From: Gemmatimonadota bacterium
Lineage (GTDB): Bacteria > Gemmatimonadota > Gemmatimonadetes > Gemmatimonadales > Gemmatimonadaceae
Reading direction: 5' to 3'
DNA: 64,000 nt
Assembly (NCBI GenBank): GCA_016719105.1
Contig: JADKAQ010000016.1
Span: 186,001-250,000, forward strand
The notes under the pieces: generated by a model
Told to the model about the DNA's origin: nothing
The model's input: only the letters and a program-made list of their open reading frames with translations
Database searches by the model: none
In this document: positions 45,128 to 54,675 of the stretch, in pieces
Numbering within the stretch: the first letter of the stretch is position 1
How the letters are laid out: each line of letters opens with the position of its first letter
Program-made: the position numbers and the translations under genes

Positions 45128-45130
45128 ATC

Positions 45131-47419
45131 CTACTTCTTCACCGGCGTGTCCTTCGGCGCGATGTCGAGCGGGACCGCGGGCTTCACGTCACCCTGCAGT
45201 GGCGTGGGCGCCTGCTGCTGCAGCGCATCGAAGTTGAAGAAGTCGGCGATGCGCGTGGCCTGTGCCACCTGCTTCGCCCCCTCGAGCGCCTTCGCCGCAC
45301 CCGCTTCGTCACCCGACGCGCTCAGCACGTCGTGCATCATGAAGCCGGTGGAGACGTAGAGCGCCGGAATGCCGACCGACGCCTTGTCGGGCCAGCCGCC
45401 CTTGGCGACGAACGACGCCTGCCCCTGGAAGACGTCCTGCCAGAGCGTCCGTGAGCGCTGCACGTCGACCCACCCCTCGCCCGGCACCATGAGCGTGTCG
45501 CGCGAGGCGAGCGGGGCGTGGTTCAGCAGACGTCGCGCGAGGCCCTGCGTGATCAGGTACTCTTCCAGCCCCAGTTCGCGACCGTAGCTCCCCGCCGTGC
45601 GCGAGAAGTAGATGGGGCGCCCCGGGTTGTCCTTGATCATCTGCAGCACGAAGTAGTCCGCACGCGTCAGCACGCGCGGCGGAATCTTCGTGCGCAGCCC
45701 GTAGCCCTCGAAGACGACCGTGTCGGGGAGCTCGAAGTACAGCGGGATCGAGTCCGCCTGCTGCAACGTCATCTTGACCGGCGGCCCCGACGGCTTGGTC
45801 CAGGTCCCGCCCTTGTACAGCGCCGGCGCCTTGGCCGCCTCGAAGTCGCGCACCGGGTTGCGGATGATCTGCCGCGTGTACCAGTCGGTGTTGAGCAGCG
45901 ACGTGTTGGCGACGATCACGTCCTTGCGGATCCCCTCCACCTCCTGCGCATACCACAGCGGGAAGGTGTCGTTGTCGCCGACGGTCACCAGGATGCCGTA
46001 CGGCTCCACCGAGTTGAGGAGGTCATGCGCGAACTTGGCCGTCGTCTCGTCGCCATGGCGCGTGGAGGCGTTCCAGTTCCCCACGAGGGGGAAGAAGGCC
46101 AGCCCCAGCACCGGCGTCGCCAGCAACCAGCTCCGCTTGCGCGGCAGGTCGAGTGTTTCCTTGCCCACCTTGACCGACTCGCTGCCTAACAACGCGGCGA
46201 TCGACTCCCAGACGAAGGCGAGCCCCAGCGCCGCCCATACCGACCACGCCGAGAAACTCCAGAGATAGAAGTAGTCTCGATCGCGCACCTCGCGTTCGAC
46301 CGAATCGCCGAGTTCGGGTGCTTGCGAGTAGCCGTACCTGAAGTTGAGGTACTTGATGAGCGCCAGCGTCATCGTGAACATCAGCGGCCCGAAGAACCAG
46401 AACGACTGCCGGTCGCGCTTCCAGTGCACCCAGCCTCCAAAGAGGCCGAGCACCAGGTAGAGCGCCGCCAGCACCGCCTGCATCGTCTGGTGCTCGTTGT
46501 ACGGGTCACGCCACCACTGCCACTTGAAGTACATCCAGTACATCGAGACCTGCGCCGGATACACGCGGCTCGGGTCGTTGGGATCGGGGGCGCCGTACTG
46601 CCCGCGATTGAAGTTGTAGACGAAACGCTCCCACGTGACCTTGTCGAAGGTGCACGCCGCCGTGATCTCCGTGGTGCACGCCGTCGGTTCGCCCTCGGCG
46701 ATGGCGGGGAAGTGCGCCGCGCGAATGGGCTGCGTGGCAAACGGCGTCATGCCGAAGAGCACCGCGCCCACGCAGGCGAGGATGAGCTTCCAGCGCAGGA
46801 TCGACTTGGGGCGGCGCACCATGACCGCAAAGGCCACCGCCGGCGCGGCCAGGAAGCCCGCCATGTGGTTGGCGAAGCCGAGGCCGAGCAGGTAGGCAAT
46901 GAGGACGAGGAGCTTGTCCGCCTTGGGGCCGTCCGGATCATCGCACCAGCGCACCGTGAGCCAGGCCACGAGTGCAACGCCGATGAGCGCGACCGTGTAC
47001 ACCTTCTCGTTCACCACCGACTGCGACCAGACCGTGAAGGCCGTCGCCCCGATCAGCGCCGCCAGCCCGCCCCCGACGATGCGCTGCCACCGCTCGGCGA
47101 ACCAGCTGACCAGCACCCGCTCGGTGATGAGGAACCACATCGCCGCCGACGAGGCGCTGCACAGCGCGGCGAGGATGTTCACCTTCATCGCCACGCTGCC
47201 GCCGATCGGGAGGATCGAGAAGACGCGTCCGAGCAGGACGAAGAACGGGTTGCCCGGCGGGTGTGGAAGCCCGAGGATGTACGCCGCCGCGATGTACTCG
47301 CTCGTGTCCCACATGGCCGTCGAGGGGCCGAGCGTGATCATGTAGAGCGTGAATACCAGGGCGCCGGCGATTGCCGCGGCCAGGTATGACGGTCGGTAGT
47401 CGAGCTCGGTCTGGGACAT
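45131..47419 (-). CDS. DUF2723 membrane protein (glycosyltransferase-like)
   Basis: This 762-residue integral membrane protein has about ten helices in its first 480 residues and a soluble C-terminal part. The DUF2723 start is clear: TLYMITLGPSTAMWDTSEYI, then GLPHPPGNPFFVLLGR, with acidic residues in the first loop as in GT-C glycosyltransferases such as protein O-mannosyltransferases; human TMEM260 shares this domain. The C-terminal half includes TVGDNDTFPLWYAQEVEGIRKD. It probably transfers sugar from a lipid donor outside the membrane. Start at 47419 is chosen by the normal N-terminus MSQTELDYRPSY. It converges with the DUF5107 gene. Confidence 0.82.
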   Translation of the reverse strand: MSQTELDYRPSYLAAAIAGALVFTLYMITLGPSTAMWDTSEYIAAAYILGLPHPPGNPFFVLLGRVFSILPIGGSVAMKVNILAALCSASSAAMWFLITERVLVSWFAERWQRIVGGGLAALIGATAFTVWSQSVVNEKVYTVALIGVALVAWLTVRWCDDPDGPKADKLLVLIAYLLGLGFANHMAGFLAAPAVAFAVMVRRPKSILRWKLILACVGAVLFGMTPFATQPIRAAHFPAIAEGEPTACTTEITAACTFDKVTWERFVYNFNRGQYGAPDPNDPSRVYPAQVSMYWMYFKWQWWRDPYNEHQTMQAVLAALYLVLGLFGGWVHWKRDRQSFWFFGPLMFTMTLALIKYLNFRYGYSQAPELGDSVEREVRDRDYFYLWSFSAWSVWAALGLAFVWESIAALLGSESVKVGKETLDLPRKRSWLLATPVLGLAFFPLVGNWNASTRHGDETTAKFAHDLLNSVEPYGILVTVGDNDTFPLWYAQEVEGIRKDVIVANTSLLNTDWYTRQIIRNPVRDFEAAKAPALYKGGTWTKPSGPPVKMTLQQADSIPLYFELPDTVVFEGYGLRTKIPPRVLTRADYFVLQMIKDNPGRPIYFSRTAGSYGRELGLEEYLITQGLARRLLNHAPLASRDTLMVPGEGWVDVQRSRTLWQDVFQGQASFVAKGGWPDKASVGIPALYVSTGFMMHDVLSASGDEAGAAKALEGAKQVAQATRIADFFNFDALQQQAPTPLQGDVKPAVPLDIAPKDTPVKK

Positions 47420-48281
47420 TTCGCGGGAAAGACGGGAAGAAACGAGCGAAGCGAGCACCCCGGCGCACGCTGGGGTCCAGCGGTTCTGCAGAAGCCGGGC
47501 GACTGCCGTCCCCCCGGTCTTGGGCACTCGGACCGGGGCTAACGTTGCCGGGCTGGGCCCGGGCGGACGCCCTTTTTGCAACCGCGAAGGATACCCTCCG
47601 GCCCCCGGGCGTGGAAGCTGGGCCCTGGGCCGCGGCGAACCTGTCGGGGGCTGCCGGAGACGCCAGGTCCGTCGTCGAGCGACGCTCGGGGGTACACCCG
47701 AGCGCGTTGGCGAAAGCGCGGCCAGTCGGTGTGCGCGCCTCGCAGAACCTGGCGTGCTCCCGGTGCAAGTCGAGGCGTTGGCCGACAATCCCGACCCGGC
47801 TACTGCCCGGTCGTGCATGAGCGTGCGTCGCGCAAACCCGCGAACGGGCAGTCTCGATCGGGGTGGTGGAAGGGGCGAAGCCGAGCGCGCTGCGATGGTC
47901 GGCCGACCGAACCGCACCGCGCTCCGTCGCCTCGGCGGGACACGGGCGATTCGCATCGGAGGCGCGGGAACGTGGCGCGAAACATGGCGTCGCGAGCGCC
48001 GGTGTTCCGCTCCATGGCGTGCTGCGCGAGCGGATGCACGTGTAAGTCGAGCGGCTCGCTATCCGGCGTGAGGGAGATGAAGCGGCGCGCCATCGCGCGG
48101 CTGACGAGGAACGTGGGCTCACGGAGCGTCTGCAGTGCCTGCGGGCCCGGAGCGGCGTGGCACCGTCTCCCTTCTATGTATGCTAGTGGCCTCGATGGAA
48201 GAGACAACGCACGCGCGCCTCGTTGCATGTGCGTGGCGGTGTTTCGGTCGATGCGCGCTGCCGCGGCCAACGCCGCGAAGC
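47420..48281. other. No recognisable gene; GC-rich stretch upstream of DUF2723
   Basis: No frame here has a recognised domain. A short GGGAAAGACGGGAAG motif (47426-47440) resembles the boundary repeat. A long open minus-strand frame from the neighbouring 21-bp array runs through to 47800; its part here (FISLTPDSEPLDLHVHP and nearby) could be real protein but matches nothing I know. Confidence 0.4.
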
Positions 48282-49142
48282 CTCCTGACCACGCCGCCCG
48301 GTCCGTCGGCGACGCTGCGTCGCCTCCTGACAACTGCGCATCGTGCATCGACAACGCCGCCACGTCACGTGGAAAGTGCGCGATGGTGCCTGACATCGTC
48401 GCGCGATCGCGTGGACGCGTCGCGCGGTCGCTCATGTGCTTCGCGACGTGATCTGGCAGTTGCGCGCGATCGCCTCTGTTGTTCGACCCGTCGTTGGTGC
48501 GCTGCGTGTCACCGCTTGTGCGCTGCGCTTCGCCGCTTGTGCGTTGCGCTTCGCCGTTTGTGCGCCCAGTACGCTGACCTGTCCGCGCCGCGCGGTCACC
48601 AGTGCACGTCGGTGCGTCGTCTCGTCGTGCCGCGCGGACGTTGCGTCGCGCCGCGACGTCGCCTCGATGGGCCGCGCGGTCGCCTGTGCGATGCGTTGCG
48701 CGGGTTGTCAGCCTCGACGGGTCGTTTGTGCACCTCGCGTTGTCGCCTGGCCCGAGCGCGTGGTCACCTGTCCGCTCCTCGACGTCGTCTGTGCGCGTCG
48801 TGCGGTGACCTGTCACGCGCGACGCCTCGCGTGTGCGCGCCGCCTTGTCGCCTGCGCGCGCCGTGTCGTCGCCTGTGCGTGCCGCGGGGACGCCTGAACG
48901 CGCTGCGACGTCGGTTGGTCGCGCCGCGACGTTGGCTCGTCGCGCTGTGACATCACCTGTGCAAGGTGTGCCGTCTATGGGACGCGTCGCGTGATGCCCT
49001 GGACACGCCGCTCGATCGCCTGTTCGCGCCGTGTTGTCTCGTGGTCGCGTCGCGTCGTCGCTTGTACGCCCCGCGACGTCGCGTATGCGCGCCGCGACGT
49101 TGTCTTGTCGGACTGCGCGATGGCCTGTGCAGAGCGTGCGAT
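48282..49142. repeat. 41-unit, 21-bp degenerate tandem array
   Basis: The region divides exactly into 41 units of 21 bases with no insertion or deletion over 861 bases. The plus-strand consensus is about CGCCTGTGCGCGCCGCGACG-T; every unit differs. Column 5 is almost always T and the final column is mostly T. Because 21 is seven codons, each frame shows a heptapeptide repeat. The minus frame giving GDRAARTG-like heptads is open through all units, from about 49282 to 47800, but lacks a good start codon (first GTG at 48816). A plus frame giving a Leu-bearing heptad is broken by one TGA at 48948. The strand is therefore undecided. Conservation of unit length despite divergence suggests selection on a reading frame. 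Confidence 0.75.
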
Positions 49143-49809
49143 TCTCTTTCCCGCCCGTGGCGGCGCGCGCGAGCGCGTTGCCCTGGATGCGGCGATTCTC
49201 GTCGGACTTCGCGATGACACACCCCTCTACTATCCCCCCCGGACAGGCGCGTTCGTCAAGAGAGAAGGGGAGTGCCAGAGCGTGTTACGATCCCGATCGG
49301 ATTTTCACGCCGCGGGAGGTGCCCACGCTCCACCCACACACCGCGTGCAGGAAGCCGAGACCACTTCTGGCCAGGTCGGGGAGCTTCCATCCCCGAATCG
49401 CCTGCGCGACCACCGAGCCAACCCGGGTGAAACGGGGGCGCTGCTGCGTGCTGCTGGCGACCGGGACGAGGAGCAACGTGAGGGAGAGCGTGCGCACCAC
49501 GGCGACTGGGGGGCGGGGTACGGAACGAGGGCAGGATATGGTGCCGCGTCACCACGCGTCCCGCTGCTCCTCCGCATCCATCCCGTGCACGCCCGCCGCA
49601 CCGTCCTCGGGTGCGGCGCCGCCGCCGTCTTCGCGCCGATGGTCACCCTTGCGGCGTGCGCTACGTAGAGAGCGCTCGCCGTCGAGTATCCCCGTCCCGC
49701 GCCACGCGGGACGTTCGGCGCGCGCGGCGGTCCCACCGCATCCCCGAGGGAAGGTCGGCCGAGCTCGACTTGGTCTTCTCTCCCGGAGAGGGGGTGCGCG
49801 CTCGGTCGA
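49143..49809. other. No clear gene between the 21-bp array and the OPT transporter
   Basis: The only candidate is a 71-residue minus-strand ORF (49285-49500) whose start, MVRTLSLTLLLVPVASS, looks like a signal peptide; the rest matches nothing known and there is no strong ribosome-binding site. The remaining sequence shows no RNA gene or hairpin that I can support. Confidence 0.4.
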
Positions 49810-51768
49810 TCACCTGCGTGTGACCGCCTGGGAGCGACGCAGCATCCATCCGTACAGCCAGACAATTGCGCCGACAAAGCCCAGGATCCCCAGCCATGGC
49901 GCGAGCGCAAAGTCGTGCGCGACGATGCCGATGGGAGCGTCGGAGGAGAGCGCCACGATGAGTCCCGCGTTGAGCACCCCCCACAGACTCTCTCCCACGA
50001 TCAGCCCCGACGCCACCAGCGTGCCCAGTCGCTCGGCGCGCTGCGGGTTGGGCATCGTCTTGGTACGACCGTCGTACCAATGTGACACGAGCGCTCCGAC
50101 GACGACGGCGAAGGTCGCCGACATCGGCAGGTAGATCCCGAGCCCCACGGCGAGCGGCGGAATGCGGAGCTTCTTCATGGCGCCGAGCGCGGAGTCGAGC
50201 AGGATGAGTCCAACGCCCAGCAACATCCCGATCCCGATCATCGTCCACTGCAGCGTCCCGCCAATCACACCTTGCGCGAGTGCCGAGATGAGCGTGGCCT
50301 GCGGGGCGGGGAGCGGGTTGGGCGCGACGACACCGACATTGGCCGCACCGGCAAAGCCATAGGCCCGGGCCAGCAGGTTGAGGACGAACGGAATCACCGC
50401 AGCCCCCGCGATCACGCCGACGATCAGCGCGATCTGCTGCCGCATGGGCGAGGCGCCGACGAGTTGCCCCGTCTTGAGGTCCTGCAGATTGTCGTTGGAG
50501 ATCGTGGCGCAGGCGAAGATGATCGACGTCACGAACAGCGCGAAGGCGACCAGCGCCGGCGACGACTCCGCCGTCGCGGGGACGACCATCGCCACCAGCG
50601 ACGCACAGGCGACGATCGAGAGGATCCCCACGCCCGAGATCGGCGAATTGGACGCCCCGATGAGCCCCGCCATGTAGCCGCAGATCCCGGCGATCACGAA
50701 GCCCACGACGAGCACCAGCGGGGCCGCCACCAGCGTGAGGGCGAGCGCACTCGAGGCGAGCACGGTGGAGCTGGCAAAGCTCCACGCGAGCCACGCGGCG
50801 ATCGCCACACAGATCGCGGTAAGCCCGATGATCCACGGCGGCGAGATGTCGCGTTCGGTGTCGGGCACCGCCGCGGTGGAGCGCGAAGGGGTGAGCGTGG
50901 TGATGAGTCCCCCCACTACCGGCTTCGTCAGTCGGGCGAGCGTGTAGATCGCCGCGACGGCAATGGCACCAGCGCCGATGAAGCGCACCTGCCGGCTCCA
51001 GATCACCCCGGTGTGCGCCGCGAGCTCCACCCCTTCGGCGATCGGTGTGATCGACGTGAGCCACGGCACCGCCACCCCCCACGCGATGATGAGCCCCGTG
51101 AGCATCGCCATCCCTACGGAGAGTCCGACCAGGTGTCCCGCCCCCAACAGCGCGAGCGACCAGGCGACGCTGTATCCCGACGACGCCGTTGCGCCAAGCC
51201 TGAAGAATCCCGCCAGTTCGGCCGAGGCGATGCGCGTGGCCGCGATCACGGCCAAACCGCCGGAAGCAACTGCGCCGAGTACCACCGCCCGCAGCCCTTC
51301 TTTGGACTCACCGGCGTCGTCGCCAAGCTCCCCGCGCGTCCCTGATCCCACTTTGAGCACTTCGGCCGCCGCCACACCTTCCGGATACGGGAGGTCTGAC
51401 GTGGTCACCAGCGCGCGGCGCAGCGGGATGGTGAAGAGGACCCCCAGCACGCCGCCACTCACGCAGATGAGGAACGACTGCCAGAAGGGGAAGCCCGTCC
51501 ACCACCCGACGATGACGAGCCCCGGCAGGACGAAGATGATCGCCGAGAGCGTCCCGGCGGCCGACGCCACCGTCTGGACGATGTTGTTCTCGAGGATCGA
51601 CGAGTTCTTGACGGCGCTCAGGATCGCCATCGAGATCACCGCCGCCGGGATCGAGGAGGCGAAGGTGAGGCCGACCTTGAGGCCGAGATAGACGTTCGCC
51701 GCGGTGAAGACGAACGTGAGGAGGACGCCCAGGATGAGGGCGCGCGCGGTGAGTTCTTTGGGTGCCAT
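49810..51768 (-). CDS. OPT-family oligopeptide transporter
   Basis: This 652-residue membrane protein has about 14-16 helices and belongs to the OPT family of proton-coupled peptide or metal-chelate importers. Hallmarks are ELTARALILGVLLTFVFTA, then NVYLGLKVGLTFASSIPAAV, DLPYPEGVAAAEVLKVG, and the late LPPLAVGLGIYLPMS-type motif (here RIPPLAVGLGIYLPMSATF). The ATG at 51768 is preferred over upstream codons because it gives the normal family N-terminus. The substrate cannot be predicted. It lies 71 bases from the DinB gene on the same strand. Confidence 0.92.
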   Translation of the reverse strand: MAPKELTARALILGVLLTFVFTAANVYLGLKVGLTFASSIPAAVISMAILSAVKNSSILENNIVQTVASAAGTLSAIIFVLPGLVIVGWWTGFPFWQSFLICVSGGVLGVLFTIPLRRALVTTSDLPYPEGVAAAEVLKVGSGTRGELGDDAGESKEGLRAVVLGAVASGGLAVIAATRIASAELAGFFRLGATASSGYSVAWSLALLGAGHLVGLSVGMAMLTGLIIAWGVAVPWLTSITPIAEGVELAAHTGVIWSRQVRFIGAGAIAVAAIYTLARLTKPVVGGLITTLTPSRSTAAVPDTERDISPPWIIGLTAICVAIAAWLAWSFASSTVLASSALALTLVAAPLVLVVGFVIAGICGYMAGLIGASNSPISGVGILSIVACASLVAMVVPATAESSPALVAFALFVTSIIFACATISNDNLQDLKTGQLVGASPMRQQIALIVGVIAGAAVIPFVLNLLARAYGFAGAANVGVVAPNPLPAPQATLISALAQGVIGGTLQWTMIGIGMLLGVGLILLDSALGAMKKLRIPPLAVGLGIYLPMSATFAVVVGALVSHWYDGRTKTMPNPQRAERLGTLVASGLIVGESLWGVLNAGLIVALSSDAPIGIVAHDFALAPWLGILGFVGAIVWLYGWMLRRSQAVTRR

Positions 51769-51839
51769 GGGCCACCAACCTATCCTCGGCGGGGAGCCGG
51801 CGCGACCTTCGCTGCCTGATCGTGCCCCGGGGGGCGCGC

Positions 51840-52343
51840 TCACCCCGGCTGGAAACTCCCCTCCTTCGGCCCCCGGGCTCCCGTGGCAATCTGACGCATG
51901 GCCCCCAGGTGGTACGCCAGGTGCGCGATGCTGGAGATCATCCCGGCGTACTCGATCCGATGTACCTCGCGCGGCGTCCCGAGCGTGGCGAGCCAGCGCC
52001 GCGTTTCTTCCCGGAGCCCGGCGCGGATCTCGTCCCACTGGGCGTCGTCCACGATGCCGACCTTCCACGCCTCGTCCCAAGTGGCGTCGGCAAAGGGATT
52101 GCCACCGTGTGCGGCCCACGCATTCATCAGCGTTAGGCCGTAGCGCACGTGTTGTGTGTGGGCGGCAATGGTCGCTCCCCCGTGCACCGAGCGTGACGCG
52201 TCGGCGGCGGTGAGACGGTCGAGCGACGCCAGCAGCCCTGCATCGCCCGAGTTCAGCATGAAGTTCTGCCCGCCGGCCGGTGCGCCTTCTGTCAGTTCGG
52301 AGAACAACCCTGCCAGAACCGGCGCCAGTTCATCGGCGCGCAT
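51840..52343 (-). CDS. DinB/YfiT-like putative metal-dependent protein
   Basis: From the ATG at 52343 this is a 167-residue four-helix protein of the DinB family. Metal-ligand histidines appear in SVHGGATIAAHTQHVRYGL and IAHLAYHLGAMRQ. DinB-like proteins include bacillithiol or mycothiol transferases and many of unknown activity. A longer frame (up to 52436) is possible but adds a sequence without family likeness. It overlaps a short putative lipoprotein ORF in another frame upstream. Confidence 0.75.
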   Translation of the reverse strand: MRADELAPVLAGLFSELTEGAPAGGQNFMLNSGDAGLLASLDRLTAADASRSVHGGATIAAHTQHVRYGLTLMNAWAAHGGNPFADATWDEAWKVGIVDDAQWDEIRAGLREETRRWLATLGTPREVHRIEYAGMISSIAHLAYHLGAMRQIATGARGPKEGSFQPG

Positions 52344-52579
52344 ACGCGAAGGGACGAGGGTGATGGTGACGGCAGCCCTCGCGAGATATGGCGTCGAGCC
52401 AGGATCGGTACAAGGGCGACAGGCAAGCGCTGCCAAACGACGAGAATGCCGTTCGGCTCGTCGCCTGATGAGCCATCAGCCTGCATCGCCGCCTTGGCCT
52501 GCACCGCCAACACCCGCCGCGTGGGCACGAGACACGAAGTGACCCCCACCAGCAGCACGATCCCGACCGACAACGGCAT
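52292..52579 (-). CDS. Possible small lipoprotein ORF (weak)
   Basis: A 95-residue frame begins MPLSVGIVLLVGVTSC, which looks like a lipoprotein signal with Cys16, followed by about 50 residues without a recognised domain. Its 3' end overlaps the start of the DinB gene in another frame, so at least that part is unlikely to be meaningful. It may be a decayed gene. Confidence 0.25.
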   Translation of the reverse strand: MPLSVGIVLLVGVTSCLVPTRRVLAVQAKAAMQADGSSGDEPNGILVVWQRLPVALVPILARRHISRGLPSPSPSSLRVCAPMNWRRFWQGCSPN

Positions 52580-52879
52580 GCGCGCGCGCGGCGAGCGTGT
52601 CGCCACGCAGGGCCGCTATCAGCAGGGGCCCGATCCGCTGCACGACACGACGCGGCTCGCCAGTGCCATCAACGGCTCCGTCAGTCGTAACCGGCGTGAG
52701 CACCGCCGTGAGCAACCGGGAGATAGCGAACGCCGTGGGCCCGCACACGGAGGGCAGTGCACGGCTCGGAGCGACCGACTGGCCCCGCGAAACGTCCATT
52801 TCGCGTCTCCGCGGCGCCACCGGGTGCGGCGTGCGCCTACTCTTGCCGCATCACCAACCTCGAACAGGAGCGTAGCACC
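52580..52879. other. Intergenic region without a recognised gene
   Basis: No frame has family likeness. A ribosome-binding AGGAG just before 52880 serves the next gene. I see no RNA gene or repeat. Confidence 0.4.
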
Positions 52880-53386
52880 ATGTCCACTGCCACGGATCGT
52901 CACCGCCTTCGCCCTGCGAGGCGCGCCGCGAGGCGCTCGGCGGTGTCCCTTGCGGCGTTCGTCGCTACCCTGCTGGTGTCCGGGACGTCCGGCGCGCAGT
53001 CCACGCGCTCCGCGGCCGCTACACCCCCGATGCAGGCCGCCGCACAGGCCACGACGCTCGCGGTCGGCCCCGACCTGCAGGGGATCTGGGACTTCACGAC
53101 GCGCGTGGGTGATCGGACGTCCCCCGGCTTTCTCGCGCTCGGTCCGGTCGAGCAGGGATGGGCGGGCTCGATCACGATGTACCTGACCAACACGCTGGCC
53201 ATCCGCGCACTCACCGTTGATGGAGACTCCGTCCGGATGGTGGTTGCCTCGCGCGAGGGCGACGTGCAGTTCCGTGCGCGGTTGACCGACGACGGGCGTA
53301 CGATGGAAGGCATCGTCGAATACCACAACGGCGCACGACTTCCCATGATCGCCATGCGACGCGCCCAGCCCGTCGTGCCGCGTTGA
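52880..53386 (+). CDS. Hypothetical secreted protein
   Basis: The ATG at 52880 has AGGAG nine bases upstream. The 168-residue protein has a basic N-terminus, a hydrophobic signal (SLAAFVATLLVSGTSGAQS) cut near residue 40, and a mature domain of about 120 residues with alternating strands (LQGIWDFTTRVGDRTSPGFL, then AIRALTVDGDSVRMVVA and MEGIVEYHNGARLPMIAM). The pattern resembles lipocalin-like or DUF-type beta-barrel domains that begin with GxW, but I cannot name the family. It precedes the two-component pair by 128 bases. Confidence 0.6.
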   Translation: MSTATDRHRLRPARRAARRSAVSLAAFVATLLVSGTSGAQSTRSAAATPPMQAAAQATTLAVGPDLQGIWDFTTRVGDRTSPGFLALGPVEQGWAGSITMYLTNTLAIRALTVDGDSVRMVVASREGDVQFRARLTDDGRTMEGIVEYHNGARLPMIAMRRAQPVVPR

Positions 53387-53425
53387 GCCCTGCCGCAGGA
53401 GCGGCGTCGCGAATCGCCTTCCCTT

Positions 53426-53472
53426 GGTTGCGCGTTGGCGCAACCGTGTTCGTGGTTGCGCCTTGGCGCAAC
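53426..53472. promoter_or_regulatory. Twin hairpins upstream of the histidine kinase gene
   Basis: Two adjacent near-identical palindromes, GGTTGCGC-GTT-GGCGCAACC (53426-53445) and GTTGCGCC-TT-GGCGCAAC (53455-53472), lie 42 bases before the kinase start. The shared half-site TTGCGC and the tandem spacing suggest a protein-binding operator or an RNA element. A terminator for the preceding gene is the alternative. Confidence 0.45.
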
Positions 53473-53514
53473 TTTGATCTTGATGGCGCCAAGGCCCAAC
53501 TTGGATATTGAAAC

Positions 53515-54675
53515 GTGACGACAGGCACCCAGGGAATGGAGGACGTCGGCTCTCCGGAGTCCGCCCCGGAGTCCGTCATGGACCGGCGCGTCGTGCCGGT
53601 TGGGGCGGTCGTGCTGACGACGTTCTTCGCCGTCCTCTACGCGTTGCGCGGCAGCATCGCGGCCCTCGACCGTGGCGAGGACCCGCGCTGGGCGCAGCAG
53701 GTTGGCTGGTCTCTCGTCGTGTGGTGGACCTGCTTGCCTTTCATGCCGCCGCTCGCGGCCTTGGTCCGCCGCTTCCCCGTCGGACGCCCGCATCCGTGGC
53801 GTAACGCGGGCGTCCTGCTGCTCGGCACCTTCGTGGCGGCCTGGCTCCGGCACGTCGTGATGACCCCCGTCGTGGTCGCGATCACCGGCGTCCCCGACGT
53901 CGCGACGAGCGCTGCCGCGCGGACCCTCACCTACTTCACCGTCTTCCTCGTGATGGTCGCGCTCCTCCACGCGGCCCACTACTACAAGGCGGAACGCGCC
54001 CGCGCCGTGCGCGAGGCCGAGCTTGCCCGCGGACTCGCCGAGGCGCGGCTCGCCGCGCTGCGGACACAGCTGCAGCCGCACTTCGTCTTCAACGTGCTCA
54101 ACGCGGTCACGGCCCTCCTGCACGTCGATCCGATGGCGGCCGACCGCATGCTCACCCGCTTCGCCGCGCTCCTGCGCGTGATCCTGCACGAGGAGACGGA
54201 GGAGCACGCGCTCGAGCGCGAGGTCGAGCTGCTGGCGCGCTACGTTGAGCTGATGCAACTGCGTTTTGGTGACCGCATTCTCGTGGAATGGGCCGTGGCC
54301 GACGCCGCGCTCGGCGCGCGCGTGCCGTTCCTGGTGCTGCAGCCGCTGGTCGAGAATGCCTACGAACACGGGCTTGGTGGAAGGGAAACGGGAGGACGCG
54401 TGCGGATCGAAGCGGCGCGCGCGGGCGAGCGGCTCCACCTCGTTGTCGAGGACGATGGGGCGGGGCTCGACGGGGAGGCAGGGTCGATCATCGGTCCGGG
54501 GAATGCGGGAACGGGCCGTGGCATCGGCCTGCGCAACACACGCGATCGCCTCGCACAGCTCTACGGCGAGCGCGCCTCGCTCGTACTGGAGCGACCGCCC
54601 GGTGGCGGCACGCGCGCGCTGGTGACGCTACCGTTCATCAATGGCTCGCACCGGAACGGGGGACCACGACCATGA
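53515..54675 (+). CDS. LytS/YehU-type sensor histidine kinase
   Basis: This GTG-started 386-residue protein has four transmembrane helices (about 28-45, 65-83, 98-125 and 138-155), then a HisKA_7TM/LytS-like kinase domain. The phospho-accepting His189 lies in LQPHFVFNVLNAV, the family signature (usually LQPHFLFNTLN). The ATPase part has QPLVENAYEHGL (N box), EDDGAGLD and GTGRGIGLRNTRDRL. It should sense a membrane or envelope signal and phosphorylate the LytTR regulator encoded next, whose ATG overlaps its stop (ATGA). Confidence 0.92.
   Translation: MTTGTQGMEDVGSPESAPESVMDRRVVPVGAVVLTTFFAVLYALRGSIAALDRGEDPRWAQQVGWSLVVWWTCLPFMPPLAALVRRFPVGRPHPWRNAGVLLLGTFVAAWLRHVVMTPVVVAITGVPDVATSAAARTLTYFTVFLVMVALLHAAHYYKAERARAVREAELARGLAEARLAALRTQLQPHFVFNVLNAVTALLHVDPMAADRMLTRFAALLRVILHEETEEHALEREVELLARYVELMQLRFGDRILVEWAVADAALGARVPFLVLQPLVENAYEHGLGGRETGGRVRIEAARAGERLHLVVEDDGAGLDGEAGSIIGPGNAGTGRGIGLRNTRDRLAQLYGERASLVLERPPGGGTRALVTLPFINGSHRNGGPRP

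Noticed and set aside
49285..49500. A 71-codon minus-strand ORF with signal-like start
   Set aside because: No ribosome-binding site or homologous domain; kept only as a remark in the gap entry.
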